Notes: generated by a model from the letters alone, not told the origin. DNA of 64,000 nt from Aerococcus sanguinicola (GCF_001543145.1 NZ_CP014160.1:806001-870000); one strand, 5' to 3'; counted from the first letter of the stretch, positions 45,858-54,334 are shown. A program made the numbers and translations.

Positions 45858-47303
45858 ATGAACGGAACGATGATTCAGTATTTTGAGTGGGAGCTTGCGG
45901 ATGATGGCAAGCACTGGCAGCGGGTGGCAAAAGACGCCCAACACCTTGCTGACAAGGGCTTTTCCCATATTTGGCTGCCCCCAGCGACCAAGGGAACGGG
46001 CACCAATGACGTGGGCTATGGGGTTTATGACCTCTATGACCTGGGCGAGTTCGACCAAAAAGGGTCCCAGCGCACCAAGTATGGGACCAAGGACGAGTAT
46101 ATGAAGGCCATCCAAGCCCTGCAAGAAGCGGGCATCTCCGTCCTCGGCGATGTCGTGCTCAACCACAAGGCCGGGGCGGATGAGTCTGAGCGATTCGAAG
46201 CCTATGAAGTGAACCCGGACAACCGCCAGGAGATCATTTCCGACGCCCATGAGATCGAAGGCTGGACCAAGTTTACCTTCCCTGGGCGCGGGGATACTTA
46301 TAGCGCTTTCAAGTGGAATTGGACCCATTTTTCCGGTGTCGACTATGACCAGGCAACCGACAGCAAGGGAATTTTTATGATTAAGGGGCTTAACAAGGGC
46401 TGGGCGGATAATGATGAGGTGGATAATGAGAAGGGGAACTTTGACTACCTGATGTTCGCCGATATCGACTACCGCCATCCCGATGTGGTCAAAGAAGTGG
46501 AAAATTGGGCCAAGTGGTATGTCCAAGAGACCGGCCTGAACGGCTTCCGACTCGATGCCCTCAAACATATCAACGCCGACTTCATCGAAGAACTGGCGGC
46601 CAAGCTTCTGGAAGCTGATCCTGACTTCTACCTGATCGGGGAATACTGGAAGGGGGACTACGCCAGCCTGGAAAATTATATGAACGAAACCAGCTTCGAC
46701 ATCGACCTCTTCGACGTCAAGCTCCACCAAAACTTCAAGGCGGCTTCCGAAGCGGTGGATGGCTTCGACATGTCCAGCCTGCTCGACGATACCCTACTCC
46801 AGAAGAACCCAACCCTGGCCATCCCCTTCGTTGACAACCATGACTCCCAACCTGGCCAATCTCTGGAATCCTGGGTCCAAGACTGGTTCAAACCCCTCGC
46901 CTACGCCCTTATCCTCCTCCACCAAGACGGCCTGCCCTGCGTCTTCTACGGCGACTACTACGGCATTGGCGGTGACAAGCCCATCCCTGGCAAACAAGAG
47001 CTCCTCGACAAACTCCTGGACCTCAGACAAAAACAAGCTTACGGCAAGCAAAACAACTACTTCGACCACCCCAACTGCGTCGGCTTCACACGCGAAGGCG
47101 ACGACGACCACCCCGACGGCCTCGCCCTCCTCATGTCCAACGGCGAAGCCGGCTTCAAAGACATGTACGTCGGCCAAGCCCACGCTGGCCAAGAATGGCA
47201 AGACGCCCTCGGCAAGAGCCAAGACACCATCACCATCAACGACGACGGCTACGGCCACTTCACCTGCCCAGCAGGAGGAGTCTCTGTGTGGACAAGGGTG
47301 TGA
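45858..47303 (+). CDS. Cytoplasmic alpha-amylase, GH13
   Basis: The 481-aa enzyme hydrolyses internal alpha-1,4 bonds in starch, glycogen or maltodextrins. Catalytic residues are visible in G-F-R-L-D-A-L-K-H-I (nucleophile), L-I-G-E-Y-W (acid/base) and F-V-D-N-H-D-S (stabiliser). No signal peptide precedes M-N-G-T-M-I-Q-Y-F-E-W, so it acts inside the cell, as in the bacterial liquefying-type subfamily GH13_5. The start at 45858 has AAAGGAG. Its ending V-S-V-W-T is followed by Arg-Val-stop encoded by the AGGGTGTGA of hairpin D1. Confidence 0.9.
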   Translation: MNGTMIQYFEWELADDGKHWQRVAKDAQHLADKGFSHIWLPPATKGTGTNDVGYGVYDLYDLGEFDQKGSQRTKYGTKDEYMKAIQALQEAGISVLGDVVLNHKAGADESERFEAYEVNPDNRQEIISDAHEIEGWTKFTFPGRGDTYSAFKWNWTHFSGVDYDQATDSKGIFMIKGLNKGWADNDEVDNEKGNFDYLMFADIDYRHPDVVKEVENWAKWYVQETGLNGFRLDALKHINADFIEELAAKLLEADPDFYLIGEYWKGDYASLENYMNETSFDIDLFDVKLHQNFKAASEAVDGFDMSSLLDDTLLQKNPTLAIPFVDNHDSQPGQSLESWVQDWFKPLAYALILLHQDGLPCVFYGDYYGIGGDKPIPGKQELLDKLLDLRQKQAYGKQNNYFDHPNCVGFTREGDDDHPDGLALLMSNGEAGFKDMYVGQAHAGQEWQDALGKSQDTITINDDGYGHFTCPAGGVSVWTRV

Positions 47304-47411
47304 GGGAGCGCGGGTAGAAGTGGATCTCTGGAGCAAAAGACCACAGAAGTCTAGAAGACTTCGGCGGAATTTTGTGAAGAGGAGCCACTTCTGCGCGACC
47401 GAACCCGACTA
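47296..47411 (+). repeat. Variable-stem hairpin, copy D1, overlapping a stop codon
   Basis: This 116-nt copy has GGGTGTGAG containing the amylase TGA stop. Helices: AGAAGTGG/CCACTTCT, CTC/GAG, CAAAA/TTTTG, GAAGTCT/AGACTTC. The loop is TGGAG opposite TGAA. It ends GAACCCGACTA. Confidence 0.9.
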
Positions 47412-47415
47412 TACA

Positions 47416-47531
47416 GGGTGTGAGAGGATGCGGGTAGAAAGGGACCTCTGGAGCAAAAGGGATAAGAACGGCTCTAGCCGGTCGTTCCCTTTTGTGAAGA
47501 GGAGCCCTTTCTGCATCCTCGAACCCGACTA
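47416..47531 (+). repeat. Variable-stem hairpin, copy D2
   Basis: This 116-nt copy has the helices AGAAAGGG/CCCTTTCT, CCTC/GAGG, CAAAAGGG/CCCTTTTG and GGCT/AGCC. The outer GAGGATGC pairs with GCATCCTC. The loop is TGGAG opposite TGAA. Four bases separate it from D1. Confidence 0.9.
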
Positions 47532-47533
47532 TA

Positions 47534-47648
47534 GGGTGTAAGGGCTGGCGCTCAGCTTTCGTTCACTGGAGCAAGTCACCAGAGCAGTCTCATAGACTGC
47601 GGCGGAGACTTGTGAAGTGACACGAAAGCTGCCAGACCAAACCCGACT
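47534..47648 (+). repeat. Variable-stem hairpin, copy D3
   Basis: This 115-nt copy has GGGTGTAAG at its start (one change). Helices: CTGGC/GCCAG, CAGCTTTCG/CGAAAGCTG, CAC/GTG, CAAGTC/GACTTG, GCAGTCT/AGACTGC. The loop is TGGAG opposite TGAA. Confidence 0.9.
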
Positions 47649-47663
47649 TCACCATACAATAAT

Positions 47664-47696
47664 CCAACAAGCTAGGCTTCGGCCTGGCTTGTTTTC
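47664..47696 (+). terminator. CAAGCTAGG hairpin, composite locus 5
   Basis: AACAAGCTAGGC pairs with GCCTGGCTTGTT with one wobble, then TTTCC. It is the mirror of the hairpin at 57030-57058. Confidence 0.7.
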
Positions 47697-47739
47697 CTTC
47701 TTAAATCATGCAAAATCAAGAAAATCTGTACATGTTGGC

Positions 47740-47975
47740 TGATGATTCGGGAATCCGCAAGGGGCAACTTCTACTCGGAGGCCTGGAGTGGGGATTGGCA
47801 AGGTCTAATCCACAGAGAAGATGCCCGAGTGGGGATTGATACACTCTAACCCACACTAAAAGCTTCAGAGTGAGGCTTCAAAAGTTACAACACACAATTG
47901 AGCCCCGCAAGTGAGGCTTGACTGACCCCAGCACTCACTCGAAGGCAGCAAGTGGGGCTTGGACAAAAGCACCCG
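47740..47975 (+). repeat. GAGTG(T/A)GG array, composite locus 5
   Basis: Units such as GGAGTGGGGATTGGCAAGG, CCCGAGTGGGGATTGATAC and AGAGTGAGGCTTC alternate with CCACAC or CACAC partners. The array matches 56805-56945 in inverted orientation. Confidence 0.7.
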
Positions 47976-48019
47976 CTCCTTTTTAAACATCTGTTCCAAA
48001 AGTCAGTTCTGATATCCAT

Positions 48020-48200
48020 TCCATATAGGGCATAAGGGTTAACACTTTCATTCCCTCAAGATTTATTGTAGAATTTAATTGGGCCATAATAATTCTCCTT
48101 TCGATGCCAAAGCATCACTTTTTACAGCAATTTAAGCATGATTATTATGGCCCTTTTTGTGTGCCATTATTTCGATTTAATGAACTGACTTGCTAACGAG
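48020..48200 (-). mobile_element. Remnant of a transposase gene start (IS256-like), left copy
   Basis: On the minus strand an ATG at 48087 behind AAAGGAGAATT opens M-A-Q-L-N-x-T-I-N, resembling the start of IS256/Mutator-type transposases, and breaks off after about 25 codons. GGGCCATAATAAT upstream and ATTATTATGGCCC over the start codon form a perfect 13-bp inverted repeat that would hide the ribosome site. The rest of the element is missing. Confidence 0.6.
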
Positions 48201-48239
48201 CCATACAAAAGCAAGCCGCACGTCCCATACATTCTAAAC

Positions 48240-48289
48240 AAAAAAGGCCCTCCCAAAGATCTTAACTCAGATGCTTGGGAGGGCCTTGC
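48240..48289 (-). terminator. Terminator of the glycosyltransferase gene
   Basis: On the minus strand AAGGCCCTCCCAA pairs with TTGGGAGGGCCTT, then a T run. Confidence 0.92.
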
Positions 48290-48295
48290 TTCATT

Positions 48296-49480
48296 CTATG
48301 ATTTATCTGCTCGGGATTCTTGATTTTTAGCGAATTGGCGCTTGTTTAGGACTTGCTGGTAGACGGATTCCACCAAGAGCCCAAAGACCTTGGAGGAGAA
48401 ATTCTGTTGGACATAGTTGGCGGCCCGGCTGCCTAAGCGGCGGCGGGTACCCTGGTCTTGCAAGCGGTCTAAATAGGCCGCAAATTCGTCGAAATCGTGG
48501 TACTGGTAGCCATTGTAGCCGTCAATTAGGACCGCCTCCAGGCAATCGTCGGCGCGGCAGAGGGCGGGCCGTCCGGAAGCCAGGGCCTCGATATAGGTCA
48601 GGCCCTGGGTTTCACTGGTCGAGCCGCTGACAAAGATATCCCCGAGCTGGTAGTAGCGGGCGACGTCTTCTTGGGCGACCTTGCCGGTAAAGATGACCTG
48701 GTCCTCTAGGTGATAGCGACTCACTTCAGCTTCTAAGTTGCCGCGGTAAGGACCGTCGCCCACCACAAGCAGGCGGAGGTCCGGCCGCTGCAAGCGGGCG
48801 AGATAGGCAATGATTTCTTGGAGATTCTTCTCCTTGGCCAGCCGCCCGATGGAGACCAAGACGAGCTGGTCATCGCTCAGCCCCAGAGCCCTTTTCTGCG
48901 CCTTTAATTCTTCTTCCGGCAAGGCCTGTTGGAAGCGGGCCAGTTTGATCCCTGTTGGAATAATTTCGATGGTCTGGTCGACGCCATAATCGCGCAGGAG
49001 CCGCTCCACCTTCTTACTGGGCGCAATCACCGCATCGGTCGCGCGCAGGGTCAGGTAGGAGACCACCGAAACAATCTTCTTCCCTGTCGCCTTGCTGGGG
49101 GAGAAATAATGGGTATAATCTTCATAAACCGTGTGGTAGGTATGGACAATAGGGATATCCAGGGCCTTGGCAATGGTCCGCGCCGCGTGAAAGGTCGAAA
49201 ATTCACACTGGGTATGGATAATGTCTGGGGCCCAGTCAATAATCTCCCGGATAATACTGTGGTTGATGGGCAGGCTGATGCGGGCGCCAGGATAGATCTT
49301 CCCCACCTTGATGGAATTGAGGTAATAAACGCCCGACTCCTTGGCAATGGCCTGCTTGTCTCCCAGGGTCAGGATCCGGACATCATGGCCCCCCCTCAAT
49401 TCTTCGCGCAAAGTCATTAAAGAAGACACCACGCCATTAACAGCAGGCTTATATAAGTCAGTTGTGATTAGAATCTTCAT
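48296..49480 (-). CDS. GT4-family glycosyltransferase (diacylglycerol glucosyltransferase-like)
   Basis: The 394-aa protein has the GT-B fold of family GT4: M-K-I-L-I-T-T-D-L-Y-K-P-A-V-N-G-V-V at the start (acceptor loop), H-T-Y-H-T-V-Y-E-D-Y near 115, I-G-R-L-A-K-E-K-N near 207 and the E-x7-E nucleotide site in S-E-T-Q-G-L-T-Y-I-E-A near 290. This matches 1,2-diacylglycerol 3-glucosyltransferases of Gram-positive bacteria, which make glycolipid anchors for lipoteichoic acid. The start at 49480 has TAAGGAG at a rather long distance. Usually a second transferase follows; here none does. Confidence 0.85.
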   Translation of the reverse strand: MKILITTDLYKPAVNGVVSSLMTLREELRGGHDVRILTLGDKQAIAKESGVYYLNSIKVGKIYPGARISLPINHSIIREIIDWAPDIIHTQCEFSTFHAARTIAKALDIPIVHTYHTVYEDYTHYFSPSKATGKKIVSVVSYLTLRATDAVIAPSKKVERLLRDYGVDQTIEIIPTGIKLARFQQALPEEELKAQKRALGLSDDQLVLVSIGRLAKEKNLQEIIAYLARLQRPDLRLLVVGDGPYRGNLEAEVSRYHLEDQVIFTGKVAQEDVARYYQLGDIFVSGSTSETQGLTYIEALASGRPALCRADDCLEAVLIDGYNGYQYHDFDEFAAYLDRLQDQGTRRRLGSRAANYVQQNFSSKVFGLLVESVYQQVLNKRQFAKNQESRADKS

Positions 49481-49691
49481 CGTTAACAGTACGCTCCTTA
49501 ACTTCCACTTCTTACCATGCATGCTTATTATAGCAAACCCCCACAAAGCAGCGCAATCTCCCCTGATAATCTTAGGGGAAGCTTAAGTATAGATCTTTCC
49601 CATCCATTCTTTCAAAGTCGTCTAGATTAGAATTGTTTTTGATGAGTATAAGATGAGATAAGTCTTAGATTGTTTTGCTTTTAGTTTAACT

Positions 49692-49720
49692 TTGTGCTAT
49701 TATTTTTAATAACTTATAAT
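49692..49720 (+). promoter_or_regulatory. Promoter of ilvD
   Basis: TTGTGC and TATAAT are 17 bp apart, 40 bp before the start codon. Confidence 0.7.
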
Positions 49721-49760
49721 GATTCATAATATTCACATTAATAAGATAGGAAGTGTCATG

Positions 49761-51464
49761 ATGGCAGATCAAGAAAAAGATTATCGGATCCAAAGTCAAG
49801 TCTACGATCCAGACGTACGAATGCCGAACCGTGCGATGATGCGGGCGGTAGGCTTAACCGATGAAACCTTCAAGAAACCTAAGATTGGGGTTGCTAATAC
49901 CGAGAGCGATATTACCCCTTGTAACATGCATATGGGGGACCTAGCGGATGAAACCATCCAAGCCATTAAGGACTACGGCTACCACCCCTTCGAATTCCAT
50001 ACCATTACGGTCTCTGACGGGATCTCGATGGGGACCCAGGGGATGCGCTTTTCCCTGCCTTCCCGTGACTTAATCGCCGACTCCATTGAAACAGTTGTCA
50101 ACGGCGAAAACATGGACGGGGTTGTGGCCTTCGGGGGCTGCGATAAGAATATCCCCGGCTGTTTGATCGGGATTGCCAATGCGGGCCTCCCTGCTGTCTT
50201 CGTCTACGGAGGCACCATCCTGCCGGGCCAAGACCGCGAAGGCAAGGATATTGATATTGTGTCCGCCTTCGAAGCAGTTGGCCAATACGCCGCTGGAACC
50301 ATCGAATACGACCGTTTCCGCGACGTTGAATTAAATGCCTGCCCTGGCGCCGGTTCTTGCGGTGGGATGTATACCGCTAATACCATGGCCTCAGCCGCAG
50401 AAGCTTTGGGCATGTCTCTACCAGGCAGCTCCAGCCACCCTGCCGTATCCCAAGAGAAGCACGATGACTCGCGGGCAGCCGGCCAAGCAGTCTGCAAGCT
50501 AATCGAGAAACGTATCTATCCTAAAGATATCATGACCAAGGAAGCCTTTGAAAATGCTATTACTTTGGTTATGGCTCTGGGCGGGTCAACCAACGCCATC
50601 CTTCACTTATTGGCCATCGCCCATGCGGTAGAAGTTGACGTGACCTTAGAAGACTTCGAACGTATCCAAAAACGCGTCCCTCACTTGGCTGACCTGAAAC
50701 CTTCTGGCCGCTATGTCTTCAACGACCTCTACAAAGTCGGCGGCGTCCCAGCGGTGATGAAATACTTGTTAGAAGAAGGCTACCTCCACGGCGACTGCCT
50801 GACTGTTACAGGAAAGACCCTAGCCGAAAACTTGGCAGAAATGCCAGGTCTGAGCGAAGGACAAGACGTCATCATGCCGCTCTCTGCGCCTAAACGTGAA
50901 GACGGTCCATTGATCATCCTGCGCGGTAATCTAGCTGAAAAGGGCTGTGTGTCTAAACTTTCTGGGCTTAAGGTCATGCACCACTCCGGGCCTGCCCGCG
51001 TCTTCAACACAGAAGACGACGCTGTTGAAGCAGCGACCCGGCAAGAAATTGTCCCAGGCGACGTTGTCATCGTCCGCTATGTGGGACCTAAAGGCGGGCC
51101 AGGTATGCCTGAAATGCTTTCCCTCTCCTCTATCTTAGTGGGTGAAGGCTTAGGTGAATCCGTTGCCCTCTTGACTGACGGCCGCTTCTCTGGTGGGTCA
51201 CACGGTCTGGTTATCGGACACATCGCCCCTGAAGCCATTGTCGGCGGGACCATCGCCCTGGTTGAAGAAGGCGACACCGTCACCATCGACGTGCCAAGCC
51301 GGTCCATCACCCTTGAAGTCAGCGACGAAGAATTAGCCAAGCGTCGGGAAAAACTGGTCCTCCCAGAACTCCTCAAGAAAGGTGCGCTCGGTAAGTATGC
51401 CCACAACGTCACCTCTGCCGACCGCGGCGCCGTCACCGACTACGTCAACCGGGACGAAGACTAG
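49761..51464 (+). CDS. ilvD: Dihydroxy-acid dehydratase
   Basis: The 567-aa enzyme removes water from dihydroxy acids in valine, isoleucine and pantothenate synthesis. Iron-sulfur cluster cysteines are in [10 protein letters not shown] near 54, [10 protein letters not shown] near 125 and [15 protein letters not shown] near 198; the C-terminal G-R-F-S-G-G-S-H-G motif lies near 475. AGGAAG lies 7 nt from the ATG at 49761; the preceding ATG at 49758 is possible. No other ilv genes are nearby, so either they lie elsewhere or the enzyme serves a single step. Edd-type dehydratases are related, but length favours IlvD. Confidence 0.9.
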   Translation: MADQEKDYRIQSQVYDPDVRMPNRAMMRAVGLTDETFKKPKIGVANTESDITPCNMHMGDLADETIQAIKDYGYHPFEFHTITVSDGISMGTQGMRFSLPSRDLIADSIETVVNGENMDGVVAFGGCDKNIPGCLIGIANAGLPAVFVYGGTILPGQDREGKDIDIVSAFEAVGQYAAGTIEYDRFRDVELNACPGAGSCGGMYTANTMASAAEALGMSLPGSSSHPAVSQEKHDDSRAAGQAVCKLIEKRIYPKDIMTKEAFENAITLVMALGGSTNAILHLLAIAHAVEVDVTLEDFERIQKRVPHLADLKPSGRYVFNDLYKVGGVPAVMKYLLEEGYLHGDCLTVTGKTLAENLAEMPGLSEGQDVIMPLSAPKREDGPLIILRGNLAEKGCVSKLSGLKVMHHSGPARVFNTEDDAVEAATRQEIVPGDVVIVRYVGPKGGPGMPEMLSLSSILVGEGLGESVALLTDGRFSGGSHGLVIGHIAPEAIVGGTIALVEEGDTVTIDVPSRSITLEVSDEELAKRREKLVLPELLKKGALGKYAHNVTSADRGAVTDYVNRDED

Positions 51465-51503
51465 GCGAATGCGTATTCCGCATGCATAATTAAAATTCTA
51501 AAG

Positions 51504-51537
51504 AAGAGGCTTGGAAAAAAGTTCCGGCCTCTTTTTT
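51504..51537 (+). terminator. Terminator of ilvD
   Basis: AAGAGGC and the central GGAA pair with TTCC and GCCTCTT, followed by TTTTT. Confidence 0.85.
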
Positions 51538-51562
51538 AAAAGCGAACATTTTTCTAAAACGT

Positions 51563-51673
51563 GTTCCAAAAGTCAGGCCTGACATCCACTTCACGAACTA
51601 TGTCCAATCGTTTTCCAACGATTTCCCATAGTTCGTTCCAGTGGTTCAGGCCTGATCGACTTTTGTCACACTC
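51563..51673 (-). repeat. Variable-stem hairpin, copy G (GTGTGAC subfamily)
   Basis: On the minus strand it begins GAGTGTGACAAAAGTC and ends GACTTTTGGAAC. Helices: AAAAGTC/GACTTTT, TCAGGCCTGA/TCAGGCCTGA, CCAC/GTGG, CGAACTATG/CATAGTTCG. The loop is TGGAA opposite TGAA, equivalent to the GGGTGTGAG family. It lies between ilvD and the monooxygenase gene. Confidence 0.85.
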
Positions 51674-51740
51674 TTTTTCTTCTGCAATAGCTTTTGGAAA
51701 CGCTGAATTGCCAGAATATAAGAAGACTTGAGCGTAACTT

Positions 51741-51769
51741 TTGTTATTGGGCGGGTTTCTTGTTATGCT
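51741..51769 (+). promoter_or_regulatory. Promoter of the monooxygenase-like gene
   Basis: TTGTTA and TATGCT are 17 bp apart, 30 bp before the start codon. Confidence 0.65.
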
Positions 51770-51799
51770 AGATTTAGATTAAATAGAGGAGGATGCTAA

Positions 51800-52108
51800 A
51801 TGTTTGTTATTTTACAAAAAATTACTACTGAAGCAGAACACACTGAAGATGTGATCAAAAAATTAGGCGACCGTGAAATCATCACTGAACAAGACGGTTT
51901 CATCGACATGTCTGTCCTCAAAGCCGAAGAACAAGAAGACGGCAAAGATATTGTCTTCGTCATCGGCCGCTGGGAAAACAAAGACGCCTGGGCCGCCTGG
52001 GAAGCATCCGACAAGCGTGACCAACCAAACGACCCTGACAAGTCAGAAATCATTTCAATGACCGCAGGAAAATTTGACAGCCAAGTCATCTTAGAAGGCA
52101 AAAAATAA
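51800..52108 (+). CDS. Antibiotic-biosynthesis-monooxygenase-fold protein
   Basis: The 102-aa protein fits the dimeric alpha+beta barrel family (ABM/heme-degrading IsdG-like): an opening beta strand F-V-I-L-Q-K-I, a helix with V-I-K-K-L-G-D-R, V-L-K-A-E-E-Q-E-D-G, and the W-E-N-K-D-A-W-A-A-W-E motif near residue 58. That tryptophan-rich stretch is shared with Gram-positive family members. The family includes oxygenases and structural homologues without known substrate. GAGGAGG precedes the start. The TAA stop is followed at once by hairpin E. Confidence 0.75.
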   Translation: MFVILQKITTEAEHTEDVIKKLGDREIITEQDGFIDMSVLKAEEQEDGKDIVFVIGRWENKDAWAAWEASDKRDQPNDPDKSEIISMTAGKFDSQVILEGKK

Positions 52109-52226
52109 GGGTGTGAGCAAAGGCGGTTAGAAAGGGATGACTGGAGGCAAAGAGGATAAGAGCGGCTTCAGCCGATCGTTCCACTTTGCTGAAGTCACTC
52201 CCTTTCTGCCTTTGCGAACCCGACTA
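52109..52226 (+). repeat. Variable-stem hairpin, copy E, abutting a stop codon
   Basis: This 118-nt copy directly follows TAA. Helices: GCAAAGGC/GCCTTTGC, AGAAAGGG/CCCTTTCT, GTGAC/GTCAC, GCAAAG/CTTTGC, CGGCT/AGCCG. The loop is TGGAG opposite TGAA, and the end is GAACCCGACTA. Confidence 0.9.
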
Positions 52227-52245
52227 AATAAGGGTTAGACTATAA

Positions 52246-52285
52246 AGCAAAAGACGAGCTCCTTTTCAGGGACTCGTCTTTTTGC
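52246..52285 (+). terminator. Terminator downstream of the monooxygenase gene
   Basis: AGCAAAAGACGAG pairs with CTCGTCTTTTTGCT; on the + strand a T run is embedded in the right arm. Confidence 0.85.
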
Positions 52286-52364
52286 TTCCTTAATAATTAA
52301 TCTCAGCCACTAGTTAAAAGAGAATGACTGATCCAACTGGATGCGGTCCGACAAGTTTGGATGG

Positions 52365-52449
52365 GATTAGTAAGAGGTAGCTTTCAATTTGCATGCAAAG
52401 CCTCTGAACGCAAATTGAAAACTGCTAACCGCGTGCCCTCACACCCTAT
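52365..52449 (-). repeat. GGGTGTGAG motif with a divergent hairpin
   Basis: On the minus strand GGGTGTGAGGGC at 52449 is followed by a hairpin in which TTTTCAATTTGC pairs with GCAAATTGAAAG. The TGGAG/TGAA loop is absent, so it is related to the repeat at 56425-56570 rather than to the 116-nt family. Confidence 0.5.
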
Positions 52450-52454
52450 ACATC

Positions 52455-52591
52455 AAAAAAAGCGATGCAAGTTGGCTCTGGGCGTTCTTGCTCGCTTAAT
52501 TTCCCGTGGTGCTAGCGCATATTCGCTAGCTGTGCCAGTTGGAACAACTGACATGCTATGCTTGGACGGTGCCAAGCGATTTGTTTAACTT
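52455..52591 (-). ncRNA. Candidate stand-alone small RNA
   Basis: On the minus strand a near-consensus promoter (see 52598-52626) is followed by about 137 nt without a frame and then a terminator. Four hairpins lie in a row: GCTTGG/CCAAGC with loop CACCGT, CAGTTG/CAACTG with loop TTC, GCTAGCG/CGCTAGC with loop AATATG-like, and the terminator stem GCGA-CAAG/CTTG-TCGC followed by eight T residues at 52454-52461. It did not fit a known class that could be recognised by eye (6S, SRP RNA, tmRNA, T-box). Read as a transcript it would end between the composite repeat and the treC 3' end. Confidence 0.65.
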
Positions 52592-52597
52592 GACTAT

Positions 52598-52626
52598 AGT
52601 ATAGCAGGTATTCAGGGGGACGTCAA
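52598..52626 (-). promoter_or_regulatory. Promoter of the candidate sRNA
   Basis: On the minus strand TTGACG (52626-52621) and TATACT (52603-52598) are exactly 17 bp apart. It is the strongest promoter match seen in a gap of this window. It lies 29 bp after the treC stop. Confidence 0.75.
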
Positions 52627-52654
52627 CACTTTTTTAGGCATTTCTAAAAAATAT

Positions 52655-54319
52655 TTAGTTTTTCTTCTGATAACGGAAGGCGACGGTTTCATAAGGGGCC
52701 AAATTGACTTGGTCGGAGAGCTTGTCTAAGGGCCCATTGCCCATGATTTTATCGGCGTCAGGCTGAAAGTCGGTGGCGGTCAGGTCCAAGCTCACGGGGG
52801 CTGCGTAGAAGTTAGACAGCACCAAGACTTCCTGGTCCTTGTAGCGGCGGCGATAAGCCATGACTTGGGGATGGTCGAGGAAGAGGCCCTCATAGTCACC
52901 CTGGCTAATCACCGGGTCGTGCTGACGAAGCTGGATCAAGTCCTGGTAGTAGGCAAAGATCCGCTGACTCAAGGCCGACTGGGCATTGACCTGGTCCGCA
53001 TTATCGTTCACTGCCAGCCATGGCGTCCCTGTCGTGAAGCCCGCCTGGCCGCCAGCTTCCCACTGCATGGGGGTCCGCGCATTGTCCCGGGACTTCTCCT
53101 GGACAATGGCTAGGGCCTCTGCTTGAGACTTGCCGGCCTCCAGTAGGCTTCGATAGGCATTGTGAGTTTCCACATCCTGGTAGTCTTCGATCGCTTGGAA
53201 GTTGGCATTGGTCATGCCGAGCTCTTCGCCTTGGAAAATATAGGGCGTCCCCCGCATGAGATGAATCGTTTGGGCCAGCATGGTCGCTGATTCATAGGGA
53301 TAATTCTCCGGATCGCCAAAGCGGCTCAGCTGGCGGGGTTGGTCGTGGTTGCTCAGAAAGAGGGCATTCCAACCGCCTCCGTCAGACATGCCGCGCTGCC
53401 AGTCATCGAGGATTTTTTTAAGAGATAAGAAGTCAAAATCGGCCAAGGCCCACTTCTCACCCTCGGGATAGTCCACCTTGAGATGGTGGAAGTTGAAGAT
53501 CATGTTCAACTCATCACGGTCTGGATTGGTGTACTTGACCCCCTCAGCCACCGAGGTGGAAGACATTTCGCCCACAGTCACCGTATCCGTGCGCTGGCCA
53601 AAGCTAGCCTGGTTCAGCTGGCGCACCCAGTCGTGGACACGCGGGGTATCGGTATAGAGGGCTTTCTCCTGGCTACCCCCATCGCCGGGCCCATCGACTA
53701 AGACAGGATCCTTACCGATCACATTGAGGACATCGAAGCGGAAGCCCCGCACCCCCTTATCTAGCCAGAAATTACAAATGGCCTGGCATTCTTTGCGGAC
53801 GGCAGGATTGTGCCAGTCGAGGTCGGCCTGGCTGACATCATAGAGGTGGAGGTAGTAAAGGCCGGAATCGCCAAAAGGCTCCCAAGCTGGGCCACCAAAC
53901 TTCGACTGCCAATTGGTCGGCAGGCTCCCATCAGCCTTGGCTTGGCGGAGGATATAGTAATCCTGGTAGGTCGCATCACCCGCCAAGGCCTTCTGGAACC
54001 ATTCATGGTCAGTTGACGTATGGTTAAAGACCATATCCATCATCACGCCCATGCCGCGCCGGTCAGCTTCCTGGACCAGGTCTTCAAAGTCAGCCATGGT
54101 CCCGAAGCGAGGGTCGATAGCCCGGTAGTCGCTCACATCATAGCCATTATCATTCTGGGGCGAGGGATAGACCGGACTCAGCCAAATCATCGTCACCCCC
54201 AGCTCTTCCAAGTAAGGCAGGCGCTGGATAATCCCTCTCAAGTCACCGAAGCCGTCCCCATCACTATCCTGGAAAGACTTAGGATAGATTTGGTAGACTG
54301 TCATCTCACGAAAAGCCAT
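52655..54319 (-). CDS. treC: Trehalose-6-phosphate hydrolase
   Basis: The 554-aa GH13 enzyme splits trehalose 6-phosphate into glucose and glucose 6-phosphate. Visible are Y-Q-I-Y-P-K-S-F-Q-D-S-D-G-D-G at the start, D-M-V-F-N-H-T-S near 98, the nucleophile in F-R-F-D-V-L-N near 198, acid/base in V-G-E-M-S near 252 and the N-H-D-Q-P-R motif near 326. Pairing with the trehalose PTS gene 15 nt upstream decides TreC over oligo-1,6-glucosidase. ATG 54319 is chosen, 8 nt from GGAG; TTG at 54322 is also open. Confidence 0.92.
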   Translation of the reverse strand: MAFREMTVYQIYPKSFQDSDGDGFGDLRGIIQRLPYLEELGVTMIWLSPVYPSPQNDNGYDVSDYRAIDPRFGTMADFEDLVQEADRRGMGVMMDMVFNHTSTDHEWFQKALAGDATYQDYYILRQAKADGSLPTNWQSKFGGPAWEPFGDSGLYYLHLYDVSQADLDWHNPAVRKECQAICNFWLDKGVRGFRFDVLNVIGKDPVLVDGPGDGGSQEKALYTDTPRVHDWVRQLNQASFGQRTDTVTVGEMSSTSVAEGVKYTNPDRDELNMIFNFHHLKVDYPEGEKWALADFDFLSLKKILDDWQRGMSDGGGWNALFLSNHDQPRQLSRFGDPENYPYESATMLAQTIHLMRGTPYIFQGEELGMTNANFQAIEDYQDVETHNAYRSLLEAGKSQAEALAIVQEKSRDNARTPMQWEAGGQAGFTTGTPWLAVNDNADQVNAQSALSQRIFAYYQDLIQLRQHDPVISQGDYEGLFLDHPQVMAYRRRYKDQEVLVLSNFYAAPVSLDLTATDFQPDADKIMGNGPLDKLSDQVNLAPYETVAFRYQKKN

Positions 54320-54334
54320 CAATGAAACTCCTTT

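Larger units (their letters stand above)
47650..48215 (+). repeat. Left half of an inverted repeat pair (partner 56570-57090)
   Basis: This stretch is present in inverted, diverged form at 56570-57090. Shared in order are the CAAGCTAGG hairpin, TTTTGCATGATT-like sequence, the GAGTGTGG-type array, a GCTCCTTTTT run, half of a GTTCCAAAAGTC hairpin and the transposase remnant with its AAGTCAGTTCATTAAATCG edge. Confidence 0.75.

Noticed and set aside
46759-47541. 260-codon + frame overlapping the amylase 3' end and hairpins
   Set aside because: Its composition (Thr/Ser/Pro-rich) is that of an off-frame shadow of the amylase gene, and it extends only through repeat DNA.
47296-47648. Tandem hairpins after genes resembling integron attC sites
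   Set aside because: Variable stems with conserved ends recall attC, but the GTTRRRY/RYYYAAC cores are missing, no integron integrase is present and the genes are ordinary chromosomal ones in both orientations.
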